Source of the DNA: Alphaproteobacteria bacterium | GTDB lineage: Bacteria > Pseudomonadota > Alphaproteobacteria > SMXP01 | Length of the DNA: 6,576 nucleotides | Reading direction: 5' to 3' | Assembly: GCA_021774995.1 (NCBI GenBank) | Contig: JAJFIM010000294.1 | Location: 1-6,576, forward strand | Shown here: piece after piece, positions 1-6,473 of the stretch | Numbering within the stretch: position 1 is the first letter of the stretch | Layout: the number at the start of each line of letters is the position of its first letter | Notes under the pieces: model-generated | What the model saw: the letters and a program-made list of their open reading frames with translations, nothing else | What the model was told of the DNA's origin: nothing | The model's database searches: none | Position numbers and translations under genes: made by a program

Positions 1-169
1 TGAAGTTACAAGAGAGGGCGAAGTTGTGTGGAAATATTCAAATCCGCATCGCGCCAAAGTTCTTAGAGATGGTAAAGAGCTTGTCGCGATACTTAACGCC
101 GCACAGCGCATTGCACCGCAGGATATCAATTTTCAATTTAATGGCGGCGTGTCCGATGAAATGCAATAG
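1..169 (+). CDS. C-terminal fragment of an arylsulfotransferase (ASST)-like protein, 5' truncated by window edge
   Basis: An open frame enters from the left edge, with its first full codon at base 2, and ends at TAG 167-169, giving 55 visible residues. The fragment begins EVTREGEVVWKYSNPHRAK and continues through ELVAILNAAQRIAP to a short tail ending SDEMQ. The pattern 'E-x-x-x-x-G-E-V-V-W-x-Y-x-N-P-H-R' followed by 'ELVA' resembles the last blade and tail of ASST-type beta-propeller proteins. In those proteins, 'xG.IVWE..NPHR' precedes 'ELIA' and then the stop. Characterised ASST enzymes move sulfate between phenolic compounds in the periplasm, but many homologues have no known activity and the catalytic region lies outside the window. 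Another PQQ-like propeller protein is possible. It converges on the TRAP large permease with a 7-base gap and belongs to a separate transcription unit. The reading frame is solid; the family call is moderate. Confidence 0.5.
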   Translation, partial: EVTREGEVVWKYSNPHRAKVLRDGKELVAILNAAQRIAPQDINFQFNGGVSDEMQ

Positions 170-176
170 CCAATCA

Positions 177-1754
177 TCAGCCGCCATATAGCACGCCTGG
201 CAGCCATGTCGCCAATTTGGGAAAGGCGGCGAGTATGCCGAGCGCCGCCACCTGAATCAAAACGAACGGTATGGCGCCGCGGTATATTTGGTTTGTTTTG
301 ACTTCAGCAGGCGCCACGCCGCGCAGGTAAAACAATGCAAAGCCAAAAGGCGGGGTGAGGAAAGACGTTTGAAGGTTAATTGCCATCATGATGCCGAGCC
401 ATACTGGATCAATCCCCATTATCAGGAGAACCGGCGCAACGATTGGGACGACCACAAATGTAATCTCAATGAAATCAAGAAAGAACCCTAGAAGGAACAT
501 AATCGCCATGACAATGAACATGGCGCCGAACTGGCCGCCCGGCATGTCAGTTAAAAAGTTTTTGACGGTTTCGTCACCGCCAAATCCTCGAAAAACCAAA
601 CTGAAAAGAGCGGCGCCGATCAATATCACAAAAACCATGGAAGTGATCTGCGTCGTTTGAGTGACCACTTGTTTTAAAACGCCAGAGACTAAGGTGCGTT
701 TGATGCTGACTAAAACGCCCCATGCGACAATAGCAAGTAAAATATAAGCCAGCGCAATTGCGCCTTGATCCGCTCCTGAAATATCATCGCGCATGATGCG
801 TAAATCCACAGTGGCGGTTAGCGCCGCCAAAGCGATCAACGACACGGCGGCGCCTTGAATGGGTAAAGCACTCCCGCTCCGATTTTTATAGCCCGCCAAC
901 AACAACGCGCCCACGGCGCCAATGGCGGCCGCTTCGGTTGGCGTGGCAATGCCGCCGAGAATAGACCCTAGAACGGCGAGTATCAGAATGAGAGGTGGCA
1001 TGAGCGCCGAAAGGATTTCCCTGAATTGGTTCTCTGCCCCATTTTGCGCCATGTCAGCAGGAATGGCGGGAGAGGAGGCGGGGCGCGCAATCGCCATGAA
1101 AATTTGATACGCCATATAAAAAGCAACCAGCATGAGGCCCGGAAGAAGCGCCCCGGCGAACAGATCGCCAACGGAGACGGCGTCCGGCGCAAAAATTCCT
1201 TGCTCCAATTGCGCCGTTTGATAGGCGCTTGATATGACGTCGCCCAGCAGCACCAGTACGATTGAAGGGGGGATGATTTGGCCGAGCGTCCCGGCGGCGG
1301 CAATGGAGCCGCAGGCCAAAGCTGGGTCATATCCGCGTTTCAGCATGGTGGGCAGCGATAACAATCCCATCGTGACCACAGTCGCGCCTACGATGCCGGT
1401 AGAGGCGGCAAGCAGCGCGCCGACAATGGTAACGGACAGGCCCAATCCGCCGCGCATGGTTCCGAACAGGCGCCCCATGGACGTGAGCAGTTCTTCCGCG
1501 ACCTTGGAGCGTTCCAACATAACGCCCATGAAAATGAATAAGGGAACCGCAATCAACACGGTATTAGTCATATTGCCGAAAATACGCTGGGGAAGCGCCG
1601 CGACGAAGGCAAAGTCAAAAATTCCGAGTAACGACCCCAGACCCGCAAATAGCAACGCCACGCCGGCCAGGGTGAAGGCCACAGGAAAGCCGCTGAGTAG
1701 AAAGAGGCACGCCACGGCGAACATCAAAACATCAGCGTATTCTATAAGCGCCAT
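177..1754 (-). CDS. TRAP transporter large permease subunit (DctM family, FcbT3/TakM-like)
   Basis: This is the main membrane channel subunit of a tripartite ATP-independent periplasmic transporter, driving uptake of an organic acid with an ion gradient across the inner membrane. The 525-residue protein is almost wholly hydrophobic. Family motifs are visible: GTLGQIIPPS at 155-164, GGIATPTEAAAIG at 267-279, and the closing LQTSFLTPPFGFALFYLRG at 461-479. Usual DctM proteins have about 430 residues. The extra length lies mainly at about 285-360, between the two halves, and holds additional hydrophobic stretches (about 300-315 and 331-350). This agrees with the longer 'mannitol/chloroaromatic' type of large permease. 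A second variable segment at about 180-200 and a polar loop at 222-245 are also present. The start is ATG 1752-1754, 33 bases after the small-permease stop, with only a weak GAG upstream. The gene is the last of the TRAP set and ends at TGA 177-179. Confidence 0.93.
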   Translation of the reverse strand: MALIEYADVLMFAVACLFLLSGFPVAFTLAGVALLFAGLGSLLGIFDFAFVAALPQRIFGNMTNTVLIAVPLFIFMGVMLERSKVAEELLTSMGRLFGTMRGGLGLSVTIVGALLAASTGIVGATVVTMGLLSLPTMLKRGYDPALACGSIAAAGTLGQIIPPSIVLVLLGDVISSAYQTAQLEQGIFAPDAVSVGDLFAGALLPGLMLVAFYMAYQIFMAIARPASSPAIPADMAQNGAENQFREILSALMPPLILILAVLGSILGGIATPTEAAAIGAVGALLLAGYKNRSGSALPIQGAAVSLIALAALTATVDLRIMRDDISGADQGAIALAYILLAIVAWGVLVSIKRTLVSGVLKQVVTQTTQITSMVFVILIGAALFSLVFRGFGGDETVKNFLTDMPGGQFGAMFIVMAIMFLLGFFLDFIEITFVVVPIVAPVLLIMGIDPVWLGIMMAINLQTSFLTPPFGFALFYLRGVAPAEVKTNQIYRGAIPFVLIQVAALGILAAFPKLATWLPGVLYGG

Positions 1755-1787
1755 GGCGTCTCATTCTTCGTTGTGGACGAGAGCATT

Positions 1788-2444
1788 CTAAAAAATTTGC
1801 GCCGACTCTTCGGCTTCAATTTTATGTTGATCGCGGCCGGTCAGAAACAAAGCGGTGCGCGCTGCCAGAGAGAGCCCCTGCAAGAGCACGAGTGACGCAA
1901 AAATAAGAATAACGGATTTCAGCAGATAAACCCCTTGGATGCCGCTTGTCTCTAATGATCCTTCCCGCACCATCCAGGACAGACGCACATAGGGGAGGGC
2001 CAGAAAGAAGATGAGAATCATTACGGGAAATATGAATATATATGATCCGATAAAATCGATGAGCGCCTTTTTTTGAGGCGGCGCGTCGCGGTAGAAAATG
2101 TCGACCCGGACATGACCTCCGTGAAGCAGCGTATAACCCGCAGCCAACATGAACAAAAGGCCGTGCATATAGGTTACGGATTCCTGCATCCATATGAAAT
2201 TGACGCCGAAAACATAGCGTTGCAGAACAACGACCGCCTGAACAAGAACCATAAATAGCGCAAGCCAGGCTGCGGCATTGCCAACCCAATCATTCAGGCG
2301 ATCAACGAAGTTCGCAAGGGCGCCGATGAATTGGCCAAACCGCTCCAAGCGCCGCCGCATCAACATGCGCCCTAGAATGTAGATGAGCGGTAGGAGAAGA
2401 ATGAAAAGGGCGAGGACTGCTAAACCGTCAAGGATAAGAGGCAT
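1788..2444 (-). CDS. TRAP transporter small permease subunit (DctQ family, FcbT2/TakQ-like)
   Basis: This is the small membrane subunit that pairs with the large permease in a TRAP transporter and supports docking of the binding protein. With the ATG start at 2442-2444 it has 218 residues. DctQ features are visible: QRYVFG at 75-80, WMQESVTYMHG at 85-95 and the conserved LLHGGHVRVDIFY at 106-118. Hydrophobic segments lie at about 5-25, 57-75, 92-107, 131-152 and 173-192. That is five, where the basic DctQ fold has four; the first is an N-terminal extension followed by a basic RRR cluster at 30-32. The frame is also open to a TTG at 2457-2459, which would overlap the binding-protein gene and add five residues. 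I prefer the ATG, five bases after the upstream stop. Neither start has a clear Shine-Dalgarno sequence, so translation is probably coupled to the upstream gene. The tail after residue 202 is polar. Confidence 0.9.
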   Translation of the reverse strand: MPLILDGLAVLALFILLLPLIYILGRMLMRRRLERFGQFIGALANFVDRLNDWVGNAAAWLALFMVLVQAVVVLQRYVFGVNFIWMQESVTYMHGLLFMLAAGYTLLHGGHVRVDIFYRDAPPQKKALIDFIGSYIFIFPVMILIFFLALPYVRLSWMVREGSLETSGIQGVYLLKSVILIFASLVLLQGLSLAARTALFLTGRDQHKIEAEESAQIF

Positions 2445-2449
2445 GCGCG

Positions 2450-3571
2450 TTATGGCCAAAATTCAGAGGCGTCCCGGCGGGCGTTCAGGAAGCCTTCTTC
2501 AGATAATTTTGACCATTGCGCGCTGTCGCGGCGCGCGACAATATAGCTGTCGTAGACTTTTTGGGTAAAGGCGTCGCTCGCCCCGGCTTCCCGCACCACG
2601 ATTTCCGACAGGCGGCCGAGTTCTTTCATGATTTCAGCGCTGAACTGGCGTAGTTGAACGCCGTGATCGTTAACCAATACGCGCAAGGATTTCGTATTAA
2701 AACGGTTGAATTCGGCTAGATTACGGCTGTTTTCGGCAGCGCAGGCATCTTGGATGATGCGTTGGTGAGATTTCGGCAATTCATTCCAAACATCGAGATT
2801 TATGCCTAAGCAGAGCGCCGCGCCGGGTTCGTGAAAGCCCGGCCAATAATAATATTTCGCAACCTGATAAAATCCCATTGCCAAATCGTTCCACGGCCCC
2901 ACCCATTCAGTCGCATCGATATTTCCAGATTGAAGGCTGGTGAATATATCTCCGCCTGATAACGCGATTGCCGCGGCGCCCAATCGGCGCACGACTTCGC
3001 CGCCGAGGCCAGGAATGCGGATTTTCAACCCTTTAAAATCTTCAAGTGTCTTGATTTCCTTGCGAAACCAACCGCCCATCTGAACCCCGGAATTGCCGGC
3101 CATCCAGGGCTTGATGTTGAAACGGGCCGACAGTTCATCCCATAGCTCTTGTCCGCCCCCGTGATACATCCAAGACATTTGCTCATTGGCCGTGAGGCCA
3201 AAGGGAATGCTGGTGAAAAAGTTGAAGGCTTGGCTCTTGCCTTGCCAGTAATAATCGGCGCTGTGATACATATCGGCGGCGCCTGTCGATACGGCGTCAA
3301 AAGCTTCAAACGCGCCGACCAACTCCCCGGCGGCATATACCTTGATGTTCAACGCGCCGTCGGTGGCCTCCGTCACATGTTCGGCGATGCGCTCGGGCGC
3401 CGTTCCCAAGCCCGGCAAGTTTTTTGGCCAGGATGTCAGTAATTTCAGTTTACGCTTTTTTTTCAGGATGGCGGGACCGGTTTGTGAGGTCGCATCGCGT
3501 GAATCGCAAGCGCTGAGCGCCGCGAGGCCGCTCCCCAATGCAGCGTTTTTAACGAATTTTCGTCGGTCCAT
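2450..3571 (-). CDS. TRAP transporter substrate-binding protein (DctP superfamily, TakP/FcbT1-like), predicted Tat lipoprotein
   Basis: This is the extracytoplasmic solute receptor of the TRAP system encoded just downstream. The 373-residue protein closely follows the TakP (alpha-keto acid) and FcbT1 (4-chlorobenzoate) pattern: YAAGELVGAFEAFDAVSTG at 79-97, YYWQGK at 107-112, VQMGGWFRKEI at 163-173, KIRIPGLGGEVVRRLG at 183-198, DATEWVGPWND at 219-229 and YYYWPGFHEPG at 240-250. Arg185 sits where TRAP receptors hold the ligand carboxylate. Gln164, Glu222 and Trp223 match the positions I recall contacting the metal ion and pyruvate in TakP. The substrate is probably a 2-oxo, hydroxy or aromatic monocarboxylate. 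The N-terminus has a twin-arginine motif (DRRKFVK, 2-8), a hydrophobic stretch and a lipobox LSAC ending at Cys22, then Asp23, which suggests a Tat-exported lipoprotein. I chose ATG 3569-3571 because the Tat motif starts there; the longer frame from 3628 adds 19 residues that do not look like a signal sequence. Confidence 0.93.
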   Translation of the reverse strand: MDRRKFVKNAALGSGLAALSACDSRDATSQTGPAILKKKRKLKLLTSWPKNLPGLGTAPERIAEHVTEATDGALNIKVYAAGELVGAFEAFDAVSTGAADMYHSADYYWQGKSQAFNFFTSIPFGLTANEQMSWMYHGGGQELWDELSARFNIKPWMAGNSGVQMGGWFRKEIKTLEDFKGLKIRIPGLGGEVVRRLGAAAIALSGGDIFTSLQSGNIDATEWVGPWNDLAMGFYQVAKYYYWPGFHEPGAALCLGINLDVWNELPKSHQRIIQDACAAENSRNLAEFNRFNTKSLRVLVNDHGVQLRQFSAEIMKELGRLSEIVVREAGASDAFTQKVYDSYIVARRDSAQWSKLSEEGFLNARRDASEFWP

Positions 3572-3573
3572 AT

Positions 3574-3578
3574 TCCTT
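3574..3578 (-). promoter_or_regulatory. Possible ribosome binding site of the TRAP binding protein gene
   Basis: AAGGA lies only two bases before ATG 3569-3571, closer than the usual five to nine, so pairing may be suboptimal. It is still the best purine-rich sequence near either possible start. The alternative ATG at 3626-3628 has none. Confidence 0.4.
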
Positions 3579-3637
3579 ATTGCCCCAAATCTGGAAAATA
3601 TCCGCTGATGAGTGCCGTGAGAGGGCATGTGAAAGGC

Positions 3638-4399
3638 TTATTTGTCAAGGGGTTCCCACCCTTGCGCGCCCAAGGCTTCAATGGGCTTGAAGCGTGTTTT
3701 GTAATCCATTTTGCCGCACCCGGCGACCCAATAGCCTAGATAGACGTATGATAGGTCTTCTTGCCGGCTTCGCTGGACATGATCCAAAACCATATAAGTC
3801 CCGAGACTTCGATCAGATAGCGCTGAGTCAAAGAAGCTGTAGACCATGGATAGGCCATCTCCGAGCCGATCGGTTAAAGCCACGGCGACCAGCTTTTTTT
3901 CCTCAAAAGCGAGAGGCGACGCTCCTCTCGCCTCAGGCGGCGTTTGACGGTATTCAATCAGAAAAGTGTTGACGGATGAATCTTCAACCATGGTCGCGTA
4001 ATCAAGCACCGTCATATCCGACATGCCGCCTCCCGTGTGCCGTTCGTCGAGATAGCTCCGCAGAATGCTGAACTGTTCTTCAGAAATAAGTGAGGGAATC
4101 ACGCGGGCTTCGATATCGAGATTTTGTTTGGCAATTCGGCGGAATGATCGAGATTGACGGAATTCATCGACCACGACGCGCACGGAAATGCAAGCGTCGC
4201 ACGATTCACAGGCTGGCTTGTAGGCAATGTTCTGGCTGCGCCGAAATCCCGCATGGGTAAGCGCATCGTTCAGGGGAATTGCCAGGGCGCCTTGAAGCTG
4301 CGTGAAGACTTTGCGCTCCAGGCGGTCCTTCAGATAAGGGCAGGGCGCGGGCACCGTCAAATAAAACTGTGGGAATTGTGTACCCAGTTGCTCAGTCAC
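3638..4399 (-). CDS. bpt: Aspartate/glutamate leucyltransferase (bacterial protein transferase Bpt, EC 2.3.2.29)
   Basis: This cytoplasmic enzyme moves leucine from Leu-tRNA to the N-terminus of proteins starting with Asp or Glu, marking them for ClpS/ClpAP degradation in the bacterial N-end-rule pathway. The 253 residues match the usual family length. Visible hallmarks are CPYL at 20-23, the cysteine-rich YKPACESCDACISVRV at 60-75 (Cys64, 67, 70), SYLDERHTGGGM at 115-126, and the C-terminal GYWVAGCGKMDYKTRFKPIE at 222-241. The same fold serves eukaryotic Ate1 arginyltransferases, and databases often call bacterial members 'arginyltransferase'. The Bpt name is preferred because of bacterial origin and length. 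The start is GTG 4397-4399, supported by AAGGA nine bases upstream; no in-frame ATG lies nearby upstream. It is 64 bases after the SLC13-type gene and 66 bases before the TRAP binding protein, all on the same strand. The neighbours are not functionally linked in any obvious way. Confidence 0.93.
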   Translation of the reverse strand: MTEQLGTQFPQFYLTVPAPCPYLKDRLERKVFTQLQGALAIPLNDALTHAGFRRSQNIAYKPACESCDACISVRVVVDEFRQSRSFRRIAKQNLDIEARVIPSLISEEQFSILRSYLDERHTGGGMSDMTVLDYATMVEDSSVNTFLIEYRQTPPEARGASPLAFEEKKLVAVALTDRLGDGLSMVYSFFDSALSDRSLGTYMVLDHVQRSRQEDLSYVYLGYWVAGCGKMDYKTRFKPIEALGAQGWEPLDK

Positions 4400-4408
4400 G
4401 CACTTTTG

Positions 4409-4413
4409 TCCTT
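4409..4413 (-). promoter_or_regulatory. Ribosome binding site of bpt, supporting its GTG start
   Basis: The minus strand reads AAGGA nine bases before GTG 4397-4399. This is good Shine-Dalgarno sequence at workable spacing. It decides in favour of the GTG start, which also places the family-typical N-terminus correctly. Confidence 0.6.
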
Positions 4414-4463
4414 GTCTTCTCGTTTTCCCATTGGCTGCATATTGATTTTAACATCTCTCAATT

Positions 4464-6311
4464 TCACCAAGAAAGTCCACAATACCATGGCGCAAAGAAA
4501 GTATATGTGATCCATAAAATACCGATCAAAGGTAGGCCGAATTTAAGGAAATCGGCAAATAAATAATGTCCCGGCCCCATCACCAGCAAATTGGTCTGAT
4601 AGGCGATCGGGGTGGCGAACGAGCAGTTCGCGGCAAAAATCACCGTATAGACGAATATACTTGGATCAACACCCAGTTTTGCCGCGGCGCTCACGGCTAT
4701 GGGCGTCATCAGAACGGCGGTGGCGTTGTTACTGAGGACATTCGTCATGATGGCCACGAATAAAAAGAACGCCGATAGCACGATGGGAATGCTTTGACCT
4801 GATAGGGCGTTCACCAGATTCGTCGCCAAATAAGCCGCGCCGCCTGTTTCCTGCAACGCCAGGCCCAGGGCCAGCGCGGCGCCGATCAGCAAGAAGATCC
4901 GTCGATCCACGGCGCGCGTCGCCTGGCGGATGTTGAGGCAGCCGGTGGCTATCATGAGCGTCGCCCCGATCACCGCCGCCACGACAATAGGCAGAACGCC
5001 AAACGCGGCGCTCAGGATAACGCCTGCAAATATAAACCGGGCGCGATTGGCGTGAGTGATGGCCGGCAATTCCGTGGTTGACCACTCAAGAAGGAGGATA
5101 TCCCGGTTGGAGCGCAGCGCGGTGATGTCTTCGCTTTTGCCAAAAATGAGCAGGACATCGCCAGATTCCAAACGTATTTCACTCATCCGTGTACGGATCA
5201 TACGGCTGCGTCTCTGCACGGCTAAAATATCGCAGTTTGTCTGATAATGAAATCCAATCTGAGCAAGGGTTCGGCCGACCATGCGCGAGCCGGGCGCGAT
5301 CACGGCCTCGATGAGATTGCCTCCGCTGCTGTTGCGTTGCCGATTATCGTCATTGAGCAGGCCGGAACTTGTGACGCCATGGAGATATTCGGGTTTGGAG
5401 GATAGAAAGGTCGTCAACGCCTTGCGAGTCGCCGCAACGATGACGGTGTCGCCAGTGCGTAGCGTCAGGTCGTCAAAAGGGGGTAGAAGAACCTCCCCGC
5501 CACGCTGAACCATGCGCACTGTCATGTTTGGGAGGCTCGGAAATAGTCCCGCTACTGCGCGCGCGCCGACAAGAGGATGGTCAAATTCCAGTTCGATTTG
5601 AGCGATAAATTGCTTTCCCTCAGTTGGCTGAGTGGAGGCCGGTTCTCGCGCCGGTAATATGCGGGGGGCGAAGGCCAGGACGTAAATCACGCCGACGCCC
5701 ATGAGAACCATGCCGGGAACGGTAAAGTCAAAAAAGCCAATTTTTCCGCTGCCAAGCTTAGCAAATGTTTCAGCAACCAGGAGGTTGGTGGATGAGCCGA
5801 TCAAAGTGGTCATGCCGCCGAGAACGCAAACAAAGCTCAGAGGCATCATAACAAATGAAACCGATTTATCAGATAGCGTGGCCAGCGCGGCGATGATCGG
5901 GATAAACATCACGACAACCGGCGTATTGTTCAGAAAGGCGCTGATGATCATGGCGAAAATGAAAATGATAAGCAGCTTTACGCTGATGGACCCGAATGGC
6001 GTGTCGAGCAGCCACCGCATTGGCGCTTCCAGTGCGCCCGTTTGAAACAGCCCCTGCCCAACAATCAAAAGGGCGATAATGGCGATCAGCGCCGGATTGC
6101 CATACCCGGCCAGAAGCGGCCCTGGCCCAAGGAGGTTGTGTCCATTGGCGCCGATGACGGGAAAAATGGAAAAGAAGACTAGAAGCCCGCCCATCAAGCC
6201 GATGGATGTGATCTCGATCGGATAGCGTTCATAGCAATAGCTGACGATGGCGATAACGATAAAAATCATCGTCGCCCACATCTGCCATGTTGTTACGATT
6301 TCACCGGCCAT
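4464..6311 (-). CDS. SLC13/DASS-family anion permease with two central TrkA-C (RCK_C) domains
   Basis: This predicted inner-membrane secondary transporter has 615 residues. The N-terminal membrane half is at about 10-220 and two soluble regulatory-type domains at about 232-410. The C-terminal membrane half is at about 422-608. Inverted-repeat signatures of the divalent-anion/Na+ symporter fold are visible in both halves: FLNNTPVVVMFIPI (126-139) with GGMTTLIGSSTNLLV (165-179), and LSNNATAVLMTPI (526-538) with FATPIAYQTNLLVMGPG (565-581). The soluble part carries two RCK_C-like repeats, each with 'G..L..I/L', a strand pattern and a closing 'L..GD.(V/L)(I/L)': LRTGDTVIV at 284-292 and LESGDVLLIF at 381-390. 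Such domains are known to sense ligands in K+ channels and transporters. Relatives carry dicarboxylates or sulfate; the sequence does not decide which. The start is ATG 6309-6311, with only a distant AAGG (10-base spacing). It is probably the first gene of a unit running into bpt. Confidence 0.9.
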   Translation of the reverse strand: MAGEIVTTWQMWATMIFIVIAIVSYCYERYPIEITSIGLMGGLLVFFSIFPVIGANGHNLLGPGPLLAGYGNPALIAIIALLIVGQGLFQTGALEAPMRWLLDTPFGSISVKLLIIFIFAMIISAFLNNTPVVVMFIPIIAALATLSDKSVSFVMMPLSFVCVLGGMTTLIGSSTNLLVAETFAKLGSGKIGFFDFTVPGMVLMGVGVIYVLAFAPRILPAREPASTQPTEGKQFIAQIELEFDHPLVGARAVAGLFPSLPNMTVRMVQRGGEVLLPPFDDLTLRTGDTVIVAATRKALTTFLSSKPEYLHGVTSSGLLNDDNRQRNSSGGNLIEAVIAPGSRMVGRTLAQIGFHYQTNCDILAVQRRSRMIRTRMSEIRLESGDVLLIFGKSEDITALRSNRDILLLEWSTTELPAITHANRARFIFAGVILSAAFGVLPIVVAAVIGATLMIATGCLNIRQATRAVDRRIFLLIGAALALGLALQETGGAAYLATNLVNALSGQSIPIVLSAFFLFVAIMTNVLSNNATAVLMTPIAVSAAAKLGVDPSIFVYTVIFAANCSFATPIAYQTNLLVMGPGHYLFADFLKFGLPLIGILWITYTFFAPWYCGLSW

Positions 6312-6364
6312 GGAGAGTGCGCCTTGAGAGTGGGGCGGGGGTTAACGTTTGCGAACGGGATTGA

Positions 6365-6379
6365 CCTTCAGTGTGAAGG
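6365..6379. repeat. Small perfect hairpin in the SLC13-type gene leader
   Basis: CCTTCA (6365-6370) and TGAAGG (6374-6379) pair perfectly around a three-base loop. The hairpin lies about 54 bases before the permease start codon and inside the predicted transcript leader. A near-palindrome, CGTTTGCGAACG, follows at 6346-6357. Neither has a T-run, so I do not call a terminator. A role in RNA stability or as a regulator site is only possible. Confidence 0.3.
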
Positions 6380-6394
6380 AGAAAGTAAGCGTGA

Positions 6395-6424
6395 CGCAAG
6401 GGGCGGGCGTCTTATAGCCTTGCG
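6395..6424. repeat. 7-bp inverted repeat flanking the candidate -10 box
   Basis: CGCAAGG (6395-6401) and CCTTGCG (6418-6424) are perfect inverted copies separated by 16 bases. The spacer contains the TATAAG of the candidate promoter. This could be an operator, or the stem of a weak terminator hairpin for motB, whose stop codon is about 50 bases upstream. No T-run follows on the minus strand, so an intrinsic terminator is not well supported. Chance is possible for a 7-bp stem. Confidence 0.35.
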
Positions 6425-6439
6425 CGCCAAGTTGAACAA
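6411..6439 (-). promoter_or_regulatory. Candidate sigma-70-type promoter for the SLC13-type gene
   Basis: On the minus strand, TTGTTC (6434-6439) and TATAAG (6411-6416) are separated by exactly 17 bases. The -10 box matches consensus at five of six positions and the -35 box at three. Transcription would begin near 6404 and give a leader of about 90 bases before the ATG at 6311. The site lies downstream of motB and upstream of the permease, where a promoter is expected. It is based on motif and position only. Confidence 0.35.
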
Positions 6440-6473
6440 TCAGGCAGCGGGGCTTTAAGTCTTTGAAAAAATA

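Noticed and set aside
1234..1791. 185-codon open frame on the plus strand
   Set aside because: It lies fully opposite the 5' part of the large permease, is rich in Ser, Pro and Thr as antisense frames of membrane genes are, and matches no family I know.
2066..2080. Short stem with a T-rich loop (CGCCT / AGGCG) resembling a terminator
   Set aside because: It is inside the small-permease coding sequence, the T residues are in the loop rather than after the stem, and the frame continues normally.
3571..3628. Upstream ATG extending the TRAP binding protein by 19 residues
   Set aside because: The added residues place the twin-arginine signal internally, and there is no ribosome binding site before the upstream ATG.
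3640..3645. Perfect TTGACA (-35-like) on the minus strand before the TRAP genes
   Set aside because: It lies in the last codons of bpt (Leu-Asp-Lys) and no acceptable -10 box is found 16-18 bases downstream.
4729..5085. 118-codon minus-strand frame within the SLC13-type gene
   Set aside because: It is a frame-shifted shadow; the main frame has clear DASS motifs across the same bases.
6365..6424. Intrinsic terminator for motB
   Set aside because: Inverted repeats are present, but neither is followed by a T-run on the minus strand, so I list them only as repeats.
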